Program-made: the position numbers and the translations under genes | Assembly: GCA_013151215.1 (NCBI GenBank) | Contig: JAADIS010000106.1 | Span: forward strand, 1-33,374 | DNA from: Chlorobiota bacterium | GTDB lineage: Bacteria > Bacteroidota > Bacteroidia > Bacteroidales > F082 | Length of the DNA stretch: 33,374 nt | Direction of reading: 5' to 3' | Notes under the pieces: model-generated | What the model saw: only the letters and a program-made list of their open reading frames with translations | Told to the model about the DNA's origin: nothing | Databases searched by the model: none | Part shown: piece by piece, positions 1 through 7,932 of the stretch | Position numbering within the stretch: the first letter of the stretch is position 1 | Layout: the number at the start of each line of letters is the position of its first letter

Positions 1-787
1 CGGCATTGCCCATCGAGGCCGCCTTGTTCCAGTCGGCACAGGCAGCATCCATGTTTTTGTGAAAATAATATGCCATGCCCCTGTTCATAAACACTTTTGA
101 GTCGCTGGGGCTGTATATTGCGGCTTTATTTAAATCGTCGAGCGATTTGTCGTATTTTTTCTGCTGGCCATAAAGCGTTCCCCTGTTATAATAAGCAAGC
201 CCATAACCGGGAGCAATATTAAGCGCCTGGTTGAAGTAATCCTCGGCCTGGTCGAATTGTCCTCTTTCAAAATATATTAACCCTATGGCAACAATCGAAT
301 TTGAATCGGCAGGGTTAAATTGTGAGGCATCTTCGTCGTAATATTTCATTGCCAATTCTTTTTGCCCGGTTTCGTAGTATATTTTTCCTAAATTATAACT
401 TGCCAAGGCATTTTCGGGGTCATACATCAATGTTTCCTTGAAAGCCTCTATGGCTTCTTCGGTTTTTTTGGAGTTATAGGCATTAACACCTCGTTTAAAA
501 GCACTTCTGGCATTTTTAATTTCCTTGTCCCTTTTTATTTCCTCTGCAGTTTTTTTCTTTTTGCTCTTTAATTTTACAGCATTGTTTTTTGTTACCGTTG
601 TGTCAACTTTAACAATCTGTGGTTTGGTTTTCGAGCCGAACCATTCCCCGTTCTCATTATTACTCTGTGTATTTTCCTCGGCAACAACTTCTTCCGTTTC
701 CGTTTTTTGCTGTTTTTTTTCGCTTTTTGAATTCTGACAAGATGCAGTAATTGCAATAGCCACAAGAAAAAATAAATAAGGTTTCAT
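1..787 (-). CDS. TPR-repeat lipoprotein (3' part beyond window)
   Basis: The minus-strand frame opens at the ATG at 787 and stays open to the left edge, so the C-terminus is missing and 262 residues are visible. Residues 1-17 form a lipoprotein signal (hydrophobic stretch, then ITASC with Cys17 as the likely lipidated residue), so an envelope location is expected. A Lys/Glu/Thr-rich linker follows, and from about residue 95 onward there are tandem 34-residue helical repeats of TPR type, for example AYYNRGTLYGQQKKYDKSLD and its neighbours with the usual A/G/Y/P spacing. TPR arrays are protein-interaction scaffolds; no enzymatic motif is visible. A -7 promoter match lies about 26 bases upstream (813-820). 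The partner protein is unknown. Confidence 0.88.
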   Translation of the reverse strand, partial: MKPYLFFLVAIAITASCQNSKSEKKQQKTETEEVVAEENTQSNNENGEWFGSKTKPQIVKVDTTVTKNNAVKLKSKKKKTAEEIKRDKEIKNARSAFKRGVNAYNSKKTEEAIEAFKETLMYDPENALASYNLGKIYYETGQKELAMKYYDEDASQFNPADSNSIVAIGLIYFERGQFDQAEDYFNQALNIAPGYGLAYYNRGTLYGQQKKYDKSLDDLNKAAIYSPSDSKVFMNRGMAYYFHKNMDAACADWNKAASMGNA

Positions 788-812
788 ATTTTATCGAACA
801 TTTTTTGAGTTG

Positions 813-820
813 CAAAGATA
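813..820 (-). promoter_or_regulatory. -7 promoter element for the TPR lipoprotein
   Basis: Read on the minus strand this is TATCTTTG, an exact match to the Bacteroidota -7 consensus TAnnTTTG. It would place transcription start near 806 and give a leader of about 20 bases. No clear -33 TTG is seen. It overlaps one arm of the inverted repeat AGATATAA/TTATATCT (816-823 and 834-841), which could be an operator. Confidence 0.5.
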
Positions 821-1001
821 TAATTTTGATCAGTTATATCTGTTATCATTCAAAATGTCGCATTAATATGCTCAGCGACTAATTCTCTATTGCTTGTTTA
901 TTGGCGTTTGTCGGGTAAATTTGTAAATGGCAAAATCCTTTTAGGCAATTATTTGAGATAATTGGTTTAGCCTTTTTCGGGTCTGTTATAAAAGTTTTGT
1001 T

Positions 1002-1499
1002 CTATTTTCCGACACCTACACTTGCAGGAACCGAGAGGTGGGCTTGAACTATCTTCCAGCCATCATCACCTTTTGACAAAACGCCTGTAAATCTCAAGCC
1101 CTCATATTTTTGTGCGACCCCCTTATACATAAAATTATAATTCAGGTTTTCTGCAAACCAAGCCGTTGTTCCATCATCATTTACTTTAATAAATTGGTCG
1201 GAGGCAGCAATATAAGTGTCTTCTATTTGTGAAAACTGGGATTTTACAGCCTTGCGGATATTGGTCCAGCCCATAAGCCTTTCGTGCGAATCAGTGCCGT
1301 ACAATATTATATCGCTCTGCGGAGACCATATTGCCTCAATCAAGTCGAAATCCTGGGTTTCGTTGGCAATAATATAATTTTCCAATAGATGCTCGATGGC
1401 AATAGTCTCTTTCGCCATATCAACTTTTTTGTTGCAATCGGAACAAGAACTAAAAAATACGATAACAAATGCCGCCGTGACAAAATAAAAATTCTTCAT
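1002..1499 (-). CDS. NTF2/SnoaL-like (DUF4440-type) lipoprotein
   Basis: 165 residues. The N-terminus (positive, hydrophobic, FFSSC with Cys19) is a lipoprotein signal, so the mature protein probably sits on a membrane facing the periplasm. The rest matches the NTF2-like fold of the SnoaL_3/DUF4440 families: a helical start (ETIAIEHLLENYIIANETQD), the aromatic DFDLIEAIWSPQSDIILYG stretch, and the closing strands with GDDGWKIVQAHLS, the usual WKI.H.S end of these domains. Length fits a single domain. The family includes isomerases, ketosteroid-binding proteins and many with no known function, so no substrate is proposed. No TAnnTTTG promoter was found upstream. It stands alone between the TPR lipoprotein and the ATP synthase operon. 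Confidence 0.8.
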   Translation of the reverse strand: MKNFYFVTAAFVIVFFSSCSDCNKKVDMAKETIAIEHLLENYIIANETQDFDLIEAIWSPQSDIILYGTDSHERLMGWTNIRKAVKSQFSQIEDTYIAASDQFIKVNDDGTTAWFAENLNYNFMYKGVAQKYEGLRFTGVLSKGDDGWKIVQAHLSVPASVGVGK

Positions 1500-1803
1500 A
1501 AGATTAAACTTTTTTCAGTTGATAAATATACAACAAAAACGCCTGTATTTCAAGTTGCGATACCGATTGGGCCGGAAATAAATTAATATGCAGTAGGCGC
1601 ATGGCACATATAAAAAGGCATTAAATTACCTAAATATATAAAACACGGCTTCGGAACAAAGCTTGAAACCGAAACCGCTAACATTGTATCTGCTTGAGTA
1701 CCCGTAGGTTAAGCGAGAGGTAAATATTTGCCAAAAAGGCTTTTGTATATCGTTAATTATTCGTAAAATTGCACACATTTTAACCACATATTTGCCATTT
1801 TGG
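1500..1803. other. Intergenic region upstream of the ATP synthase operon
   Basis: About 300 bases between divergent genes. No open frame, tRNA or strong hairpin was seen. The closest promoter-like string to atpB is CATATTTG at 1787-1794, one mismatch from TAnnTTTG, but it would leave a leader of only about 4 bases. The operon promoter is therefore not resolved. Confidence 0.4.
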
Positions 1804-2919
1804 ATGAATAAACTTTCAGCTATAAAAAAAGCATTTACGCTAGTAGGGACTTTACTGTTGATGATGATGATTTCAAGCCCGGGCTTGATGGCTCAACATA
1901 ATAACAATGAAACAGATAAGGCTTGGGAAGGATCGGTTTTGAAGGAAGAGTTCAAAGCCGGCGACATGATTATCGAGCACATTACCGACTCGTATGAATG
2001 GCACATAATAAGCATTGGGGAAACTCATCTGAGCATTCCTTTGCCGGTAATTTTCTATGATCAGGGCAAATGGCATTTTTTCATGTCGGGCGCATTTCAC
2101 CACGGCCAACAGGCTCATGACGGATATTTTGTCTCGCACAAGGATTTTAACGCAGGCAAACTTGTCAGGCTAGATGGGGAAGGAAATGAAATCCGCCCCC
2201 AGCTTGACATTTCCATAACGAAAAACGTATTGGCCATATTCATCAGCATGTTTTTGATGATGTGGATATTTATTAGTGTCGCCAACACCTATAAAAAACG
2301 TAAAGGGCAAGCCCCTAAAGGACTACAGTCGTTTGTCGAGCCCATTATCATCTTCATTCGGGATGATGTTGCCAAAGCTTCTATAGGCGAAAAAAAATAC
2401 GAGAGATATTTGCCCTTTCTCTTGACGATTTTCTTTTTTATCTTGCTCAACAACCTCATGGGGATTATACCTATAATACCGGGAGGGGCAAATATTACCG
2501 GGAACGTCGGGGTTACAGGTGTTTTGGCTCTTTTCACTTTCATAATAACAACTTTTAGCGGAAACAAAAGCTACTGGCTTCATATAGTAAATGCACCCGG
2601 GGTCCCATGGTGGTTGAAATTGCCAGTACCATTAATGCCGATTGTTGAACTGATGGGGATATTTACAAAACCATTTGTGCTAATGGTTCGTTTGTTTGCA
2701 AACATCAGCGCGGGCCATATCATCATATTAGGCTTTATTAGCTTGATATTCATTTTTGGTAAAATTGCTGAAGGCCTTGGATATGGAGTGGCAATAGTAT
2801 CAGTTGGGTTTTCTATTTTCATGGACTTACTCGAACTGCTTGTGGCCTTTATCCAGGCTTATGTGTTTACCTTGTTGTCAGCGCTTTACTTTGGGATGGC
2901 AACAGAAGAACATCATTAA
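1804..2919 (+). CDS. atpB: F0F1 ATP synthase subunit a
   Basis: 371 residues from the ATG at 1804; a TTG 12 bases earlier is in frame but less likely. Subunit a forms the proton half-channels beside the c-ring in the inner membrane. The C-terminal two thirds contain the hydrophobic helices. The invariant arginine is in VRLFANISAGH (Arg296), which faces the c-subunit carboxylate. The protein is longer than the E. coli form (about 270) because of a signal-like N-terminus ending near LMAQ and a roughly 100-residue soluble extension before the first helix, a known feature of Bacteroidota AtpB. It is the first gene of atpB-E-F-H-A-G; no atpI-like gene precedes it here. Confidence 0.97.
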   Translation: MNKLSAIKKAFTLVGTLLLMMMISSPGLMAQHNNNETDKAWEGSVLKEEFKAGDMIIEHITDSYEWHIISIGETHLSIPLPVIFYDQGKWHFFMSGAFHHGQQAHDGYFVSHKDFNAGKLVRLDGEGNEIRPQLDISITKNVLAIFISMFLMMWIFISVANTYKKRKGQAPKGLQSFVEPIIIFIRDDVAKASIGEKKYERYLPFLLTIFFFILLNNLMGIIPIIPGGANITGNVGVTGVLALFTFIITTFSGNKSYWLHIVNAPGVPWWLKLPVPLMPIVELMGIFTKPFVLMVRLFANISAGHIIILGFISLIFIFGKIAEGLGYGVAIVSVGFSIFMDLLELLVAFIQAYVFTLLSALYFGMATEEHH

Positions 2920-2925
2920 AGTTAA

Positions 2926-3228
<303 letters not shown>

Positions 3229-3243
3229 CCAAACAACATATTC

Positions 3244-3278
3244 CCGGCAAGGTATTGCGATTGGCCGTACCTTGCCGG
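3244..3278 (+). promoter_or_regulatory. Intercistronic stem-loop between atpE and atpF
   Basis: CCGGCAAGGTA (3244-3254) pairs perfectly with TACCTTGCCGG (3268-3278) across a 13-base loop. No T-run follows, so it is unlikely to be a strong intrinsic terminator. Its position directly after the high-copy c subunit suggests a role as an mRNA 3' stabiliser, processing site or partial attenuator that raises atpE output over downstream genes. That role is inferred. Confidence 0.75.
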
Positions 3279-3317
3279 TTAATATACTTAAAAATACAAA
3301 ATTAAATTATTTAATAT

Positions 3318-3812
3318 ATGTCACTTATAAATCCCGGTTTTGGACTTGTCATTTGGATGATGATCGCTTTGCTCGTCGTTCTTTTTGTGTTAAAGAAATT
3401 TGCATGGAAACCTATAATGGAAGCCCTTAAAGAAAGAGAAGAAGGTATAGACGCATCGCTCAAGGCTGCCGAAAGGGCCCACGACGAGATGAAAGACCTC
3501 AAGCTCGACAACGAGAAACTTCTTAAAGAAGCAAAAGAAGAAAGGGACGCGATATTGAGGGAAGGCCGCAAGATAAAGGAAAAAATCATCGAAGAAGCCA
3601 AAACCAAAGCCTCCAGTGAAGCCGCAAACATCGTGGAGAGCGCAAAAGAAAGAATCGAGCACGAGAAAAGCGCTGCGATCGTCGAGATTAAAAACATCAT
3701 CGCCGACCAAGCAATTACAATTGCCGAAAAAGTCCTCAGGGAAGAACTAAAAGATAAATCGAAACAAAAGGAGTACATTAACATCCTTTTGAAAGAAACT
3801 AACTTAAACTAA
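3318..3812 (+). CDS. atpF: F0F1 ATP synthase subunit b
   Basis: 164 residues. One N-terminal transmembrane helix (about residues 8-25, GLVIWMMIALLVVLFVLKKF) is followed by a long charged coiled coil of Glu/Lys/Ala-rich heptads, the peripheral stalk that holds F1 still against rotation. The junction KFAWKPIMEALKERE is the typical membrane-exit sequence of bacterial b subunits. Length equals the usual 155-170. It follows the stem-loop after atpE and is separated from atpH by 12 bases, so the two are surely co-transcribed. Only one b gene is present, so the stalk should be a homodimer. Confidence 0.96.
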   Translation: MSLINPGFGLVIWMMIALLVVLFVLKKFAWKPIMEALKEREEGIDASLKAAERAHDEMKDLKLDNEKLLKEAKEERDAILREGRKIKEKIIEEAKTKASSEAANIVESAKERIEHEKSAAIVEIKNIIADQAITIAEKVLREELKDKSKQKEYINILLKETNLN

Positions 3813-3824
3813 TAAAGATTAATA

Positions 3825-4382
3825 ATGAGGGTTACTTTATTAGCAAAAAGATACGCACAGGCACTGTTCGACCTGGCTTTGGAAACCAATGTGCTTGAAA
3901 AGGTCGCCAACGACATGATGCTCGTGGAAGAAGTTGTGGACAGCAGCAAGGACCTAAGGCTGCTCTTGAACAACCCTGTTATCGACCCATATAAGAAACT
4001 TAATGTCCTCAAGAAAATATTCCAGGGGAAAATCGAGGATTTAAGCCTTAAATTCCTTCTTCTGATAACAAGGAAAGGCAGGGAAAAATATATCCGCTAC
4101 ATCTCCAAGGCATTCAACAAAATTTATAAGGAACATAAAAACATAGTTGACGTAACCTTAACTACTGCCTATAAAACCGACAAAGCGGTTAAAGACAGTA
4201 TCTTGAAGATGTTGACCACTATTACGGATAAAAACATCGATCTCGAAGAAGTTGTTGACGATGGGCTTATAGGAGGTTATTTAATTAATCTCGAAGACTA
4301 TCAGTATGACGCATCGGTAAAAACACAGCTCAAGAGATTGCGAAAACAATTTTCGGACAACCTTTATATTAAGAAGTACTAA
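3825..4382 (+). CDS. atpH: F0F1 ATP synthase subunit delta
   Basis: 185 residues, normal for the OSCP/delta family that joins the top of F1 to the b stalk. The N-terminus [16 protein letters not shown] is the conserved start of the helical domain. The middle [23 protein letters not shown] and the C-terminal [20 protein letters not shown], with the family GG, are both recognisable. A few positions near the end ([14 protein letters not shown]) replace the more common G..v.vgd..iD, as is often the case in Bacteroidota. Spacing of 12 and 19 bases to its neighbours places it inside the operon. Confidence 0.95.
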   Translation: MRVTLLAKRYAQALFDLALETNVLEKVANDMMLVEEVVDSSKDLRLLLNNPVIDPYKKLNVLKKIFQGKIEDLSLKFLLLITRKGREKYIRYISKAFNKIYKEHKNIVDVTLTTAYKTDKAVKDSILKMLTTITDKNIDLEEVVDDGLIGGYLINLEDYQYDASVKTQLKRLRKQFSDNLYIKKY

Positions 4383-4401
4383 AACAGAAAATAATATTAA
4401 T

Positions 4402-5982
4402 ATGGCAGACATTAAACCAGCTGAGGTATCAGCCATTTTACGACAGGAGCTTGCGGGTTTCGACTCTACGGCCGTTTTAGAGGAGATCGGGTCGGTATTG
4501 CAAATTGGCGACGGTATCGCGCGCGTTTACGGCTTATCGAATGCTGAAGCGGGAGAATTGGTCGAATTTGAAAAAACAGGTTTAAAAGGCATAGTCCTCA
4601 ACCTGGAGGAGGATAATGTGGGCATTGTCCTACTTGGCGAGGTTGAAGACATCAACGAGGGCGATAAAGTTAAGCGTACCGGGAAAATAGCATCAATCAA
4701 GGTTGGCGAAGGCCTCCTGGGACGTGTTATCAACACCCTAGGCGAACCTATAGACGGAAAAGGCGAGATAGGTGGCGAACTTTATGAGATGCCCTTGGAA
4801 AGAAAAGCCCCCGGCGTAATTTTCCGCCAACCAGTCAACGAACCTCTTCAAACAGGCATCAAGGCCATCGACGCCATGATCCCTATCGGACGCGGGCAGC
4901 GCGAGCTGATTATCGGCGACCGCCAAACAGGGAAAACCGCCATTGCGATAGACACTATAATAAACCAAAAGGAATTTTACGAAAAAGGCGAACCTGTTTA
5001 TTGTATCTATGTTGCTTCGGGACAAAAAGGAAGTACAGTAGCCAACATTGTGCAAACGCTGGAGAAAAACGGCGCCATGGCTTATACCACCATTGTTATG
5101 GCCACAGCCTCGGACCCAGCCGCAATGCAGTTTTATTCTCCCTTCGCAGGTGCTGCAATCGGCGAGTATTTCCGCGACACAGGACGCGCGGCACTGGTAA
5201 TTTACGACGACCTGTCAAAACAATCGGTTGCTTATCGCGAAGTCTCGCTGCTTCTGCGCCGCCCACCTGGACGCGAGGCATTTCCCGGTGACGTATTCTA
5301 TCTTCACTCACGCCTTTTGGAGCGTGCCGCCAAGATCATCAATGCCGACGATATCGCAAAAAACATGAACGACCTTCCTGATGTCCTTAAAGATAAAGTA
5401 AAAGGCGGTGGCTCGCTTACCGCGCTTCCAATTATCGAGACTCAGGCAGGCGACGTTTCCGCATATATTCCGACTAACGTGATTTCTATCACCGACGGTC
5501 AGATTTTCCTCGAATCGGACTTGTTTAACGCAGGTATCCGCCCTGCCATCAACGTTGGTATTTCTGTTTCGCGAGTAGGAGGCAACGCTCAGGTAAAATC
5601 AATGAAAAAGGTTGCCGGTACGCTTAAGCTTGACCAGGCCCAATATCGCGAGCTGGAGGCTTTCTCTAAATTCGGTTCCGACCTCGATGCCGCCACCATG
5701 GCTGTTTTGGGAAAAGGAAAACGCAATGTTGAGATCCTCAAGCAGCCCCAGTACTCACCAATGACCGTTGGCCATCAGGTGGCAATTATTTATTGCGGCT
5801 CCCAAAACCTGCTGAAGGACGTTCCCGTTGAAAGAGTAATCGATTTCCAAACGGAGCTTTTGCACCACCTTGACGCTCACCACCCTGATGTAATAAAGTT
5901 ATTGGGTGAAGGAAAACTTGATGAAAAAACCGTTGAAACATTGAAAAAAGCCGCTTCCGATGTTTCTGATAAATATAATTGA
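4402..5982 (+). CDS. atpA: F0F1 ATP synthase subunit alpha
   Basis: 526 residues. The alpha subunit holds the non-catalytic nucleotide sites of the F1 hexamer and contributes the arginine finger to the beta site. Visible parts: N-terminal beta barrel (about 25-95), P-loop GDRQTGKT at 172-179, the alpha-specific [20 protein letters not shown] stretch, and the ISVSRVGG segment containing the conserved Arg finger. The helical C-terminal domain follows. The P-loop has the alpha Gln rather than the beta Ala/Val pattern, so this is not atpD. atpG starts 18 bases after its stop. The paired atpD and atpC genes are absent from the window. Confidence 0.98.
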   Translation: MADIKPAEVSAILRQELAGFDSTAVLEEIGSVLQIGDGIARVYGLSNAEAGELVEFEKTGLKGIVLNLEEDNVGIVLLGEVEDINEGDKVKRTGKIASIKVGEGLLGRVINTLGEPIDGKGEIGGELYEMPLERKAPGVIFRQPVNEPLQTGIKAIDAMIPIGRGQRELIIGDRQTGKTAIAIDTIINQKEFYEKGEPVYCIYVASGQKGSTVANIVQTLEKNGAMAYTTIVMATASDPAAMQFYSPFAGAAIGEYFRDTGRAALVIYDDLSKQSVAYREVSLLLRRPPGREAFPGDVFYLHSRLLERAAKIINADDIAKNMNDLPDVLKDKVKGGGSLTALPIIETQAGDVSAYIPTNVISITDGQIFLESDLFNAGIRPAINVGISVSRVGGNAQVKSMKKVAGTLKLDQAQYRELEAFSKFGSDLDAATMAVLGKGKRNVEILKQPQYSPMTVGHQVAIIYCGSQNLLKDVPVERVIDFQTELLHHLDAHHPDVIKLLGEGKLDEKTVETLKKAASDVSDKYN

Positions 5983-6000
5983 TAATCATATTTAACTAAT

Positions 6001-6885
6001 ATGGCCAATTTAAAGGAAGTAAGGACACGGATTAGCTCAGTTAAATCGACAATGCAAATTACCAGCGCCATGAAAATGGTTGCTGCGTCCAAATTGCGAA
6101 GAGCACAAAATGCTATTGTTACCATGCGCCCCTATGCTTCTAAGCTTCAAGAGATAATGCAAAACCTAAGTGCTAGCCTTGAAGGATCGAGCGATGGGGT
6201 CTTCGGGGCCGACAGGGGCAGCAACAAGGTTTTAATCATCCCCATAAGCTCGAACAGGGGCTTGTGCGGTGCTTTTAACGCCAATGTGATGAAGGAGACC
6301 GTTTCTGCCATCGAGGGCGAATACAAACAACAGTACGAAGACGGGAATGTCGATATCTTTTGCATAGGGAACAAAACAGCCGATTTATTAAAGTCGCGCT
6401 CTTATGTCGCAAAGCAAGTCAACCATGAAATTTTCGACGACCTAACTTTTGACAATGTTGTAGCTATTGCCGAGGATTTGATGCAAAAATTCTCCGAGGG
6501 AAAATACGACAAGGTCATCTTGGTTTACAACCAATTCAAGAATGCTGCAACACAGATATTGATAAAAGAACAGCTCTTGCCCTTATCCGAGCCAAAGCCG
6601 GCAGAAGAGGATATCAGCCTTCAGTCCGATTATATTTTTGAGCCCGGCAAACAGGAAATCCTGGACGAACTTGTTCCCAAGACTATAAAGATCCAGCTTT
6701 ATAAAGCCATACTCGATAGTTTTGCGTCGGAACATGGGGCCCGCATGACCGCTATGCACCAGGCAACCGACAATGCCAACGAACTTCTCAAGGAGCTCAA
6801 GCTTACTTACAACAAAGCCCGCCAGGCTGCGATTACTAACGAAATACTGGAGATCGTGGGGGGAGCCGAGGCCTTAAATGCTTGA
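6001..6885 (+). CDS. atpG: F0F1 ATP synthase subunit gamma
   Basis: 294 residues, the rotor shaft of F1. The N-terminal helix MANLKEVRTRISSVKSTMQI with TSAMKMVAASKLRRAQ and the C-terminal helix MTAMHQATDNANELLKELKL, followed by TYNKARQAAITNEILEIVGG, are diagnostic and form the coiled coil inserted in the alpha3beta3 core. The central Rossmann-like domain includes ISSNRGLCGAFNANV. It is the last gene of the operon; a hairpin at 6922-6951 follows after 36 bases, and the opposing regulator gene ends inside that hairpin. Epsilon must be encoded elsewhere. Confidence 0.97.
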   Translation: MANLKEVRTRISSVKSTMQITSAMKMVAASKLRRAQNAIVTMRPYASKLQEIMQNLSASLEGSSDGVFGADRGSNKVLIIPISSNRGLCGAFNANVMKETVSAIEGEYKQQYEDGNVDIFCIGNKTADLLKSRSYVAKQVNHEIFDDLTFDNVVAIAEDLMQKFSEGKYDKVILVYNQFKNAATQILIKEQLLPLSEPKPAEEDISLQSDYIFEPGKQEILDELVPKTIKIQLYKAILDSFASEHGARMTAMHQATDNANELLKELKLTYNKARQAAITNEILEIVGGAEALNA

Positions 6886-6921
6886 TTTACATTAGAGTCT
6901 TTTTTTTATTTTAGAATATGC

Positions 6922-6951
6922 AAACAGGATAAATTGATTTTTATCCTGTTT
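6922..6951 (+). terminator. Hairpin between atpG and the convergent Crp/Fnr gene
   Basis: AAACAGGATAAA (6922-6933) pairs with TTTATCCTGTTT (6940-6951) over a 6-base loop. The stop codon of the opposing regulator lies in the right arm. The following T-run is weak and interrupted, so termination strength is uncertain, but the location between convergent genes suits a bidirectional terminator. Confidence 0.55.
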
Positions 6952-7642
6952 TGCTTATTTTCATGAGCTTGTTCTTGTCTATAATCTCAAAATGATGATG
7001 ATTGTTGCATGCGATTATTCCGCTTTCAACGAACTCCTTAATAATTCTTATAACGCTCTCCTTCGTCATGGCCGACATATCGGCCAAGTCCTGCCTGCTC
7101 AACAAAGTATCGAACGAATCGCTGCCATATACCTCGCTGGCCAAATAAAGCAAGGTATCGGCAATTTTGCCATGAGTTTGTTTGTGGGTCAAATCCATTA
7201 ACCTTTGAAAATAAAAGATAACTCTCTCGTTCCGGTATTTAATAAACTCGAAAGCAAATTTACTGTTTTCGGCCATAATTTCCTTAAAGTCCGAGACTTT
7301 GATGAAGCAGGTCTTTGTGTCTTCAAGTGCGATCGCCGTTATGTGATGTAGCTCATCGACCAAAAAACCGGGGCCGCCGATCAATTGGGTGGGCTTGGCA
7401 ATCTTTAACAATAAGTTTTTCTTGTTGTTCTTGTCCTCAAGGAATATCTTGACCATCCCACTGGTAATGCACAAGATATGGGTAAGTGGGCCGCCGCTCT
7501 TAAAAATCGTCTCCCCTTTTTTAAAAGTAACTTGCTGGCGATTTGAATTTATTTCATCCAGCTGAATATCAGTAAGAAGACAAAACATGCTTGACTTTAA
7601 TTCGCAACTAAAGCAATTCCCCGATTTCGCAAACTCTGCCAT
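6941..7642 (-). CDS. Crp/Fnr-family regulator with N-terminal cysteine cluster
   Basis: 233 residues. Residues about 30-130 form the cyclic-nucleotide-binding-type beta barrel (FKKGETIFKSGGPLTHILCI), 130-160 the dimer helix, and 181-205 the winged helix-turn-helix (LSRQDLADMSAMTKESVIRI). In the recognition helix, Glu195 and Arg199 occupy the positions that contact the core G-C pairs in FNR and CRP. Cys10, Cys13 and Cys21 give a C-x2-C-x7-C start that resembles the iron-sulfur cluster cysteines of FNR; further Cys at 58 and 112 could supply a fourth ligand. Sensing of oxygen, NO or redox state is inferred, not shown. It is divergent from the octaheme cytochrome gene, with FNR-like sites in between, so it probably controls that gene and itself. 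Confidence 0.9.
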   Translation of the reverse strand: MAEFAKSGNCFSCELKSSMFCLLTDIQLDEINSNRQQVTFKKGETIFKSGGPLTHILCITSGMVKIFLEDKNNKKNLLLKIAKPTQLIGGPGFLVDELHHITAIALEDTKTCFIKVSDFKEIMAENSKFAFEFIKYRNERVIFYFQRLMDLTHKQTHGKIADTLLYLASEVYGSDSFDTLLSRQDLADMSAMTKESVIRIIKEFVESGIIACNNHHHFEIIDKNKLMKISKTG

Positions 7643-7726
7643 AATTTTATAATTTCTTAACAGTCTGAACAGTAAGATAAAACTTCCTTACCATCACTAC
7701 AATAATTGACAAATATCGCAAATTAA

Positions 7727-7740
7727 TTGATAAGCATCAA
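7727..7740. promoter_or_regulatory. Perfect FNR-type operator
   Basis: TTGATAAGCATCAA matches the FNR consensus TTGATnnnnATCAA at all ten defined bases. It lies between the divergent Crp/Fnr gene (85 bases from its ATG) and the octaheme cytochrome gene (193 bases before its ATG). The neighbouring regulator is the obvious candidate to bind it. Confidence 0.7.
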
Positions 7741-7802
7741 CATTAATTGTTATAAAATAACTCTCCGTTTTAATTTGTAATCGTTCTAAACGGACTGTTA
7801 TG

Positions 7803-7816
7803 TTGATATATCTCAA
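7803..7816. promoter_or_regulatory. Second FNR-like operator (one mismatch)
   Basis: TTGATATATCTCAA differs from TTGATnnnnATCAA at a single defined base (C for A). Its centre is 76 bases from the centre of the perfect site and about 123 bases upstream of the cytochrome ATG. Confidence 0.5.
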
Positions 7817-7891
7817 TCTTTTGTTAGAAACTATCAATAATATAAGTATGCAATATCAGTATTCTAATAAGCATCCCACGCTCTTAATAAC

Positions 7892-7899
7892 TATTTTTG
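7892..7899 (+). promoter_or_regulatory. Candidate -7 element of the octaheme cytochrome gene
   Basis: TATTTTTG matches TAnnTTTG and would give a leader of roughly 27 bases before the ATG at 7933. No clear -33 TTG is visible, as expected if an activator is required. The region is AT-rich, so chance matches are possible. Confidence 0.35.
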
Positions 7900-7932
7900 A
7901 GACTATTAATTATCAATTAAAACAATTTTATT

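Noticed and set aside
525-737. Plus-strand open frame rich in Phe/Ser/Leu
   Set aside because: It is antisense to the TPR lipoprotein, which has a clear signal sequence and repeats; its composition is what the complement of Lys/Glu codons gives.
5001-5311. Open frames overlapping atpA on both strands
   Set aside because: atpA is unambiguous here; these frames are shadows with no family resemblance.
7706-7719. TTGACAAATATCGC as a third FNR-like site
   Set aside because: Three of ten defined bases differ from the consensus, so in AT-rich DNA it is not distinguishable from chance, although it lies 21 bases from the perfect site.
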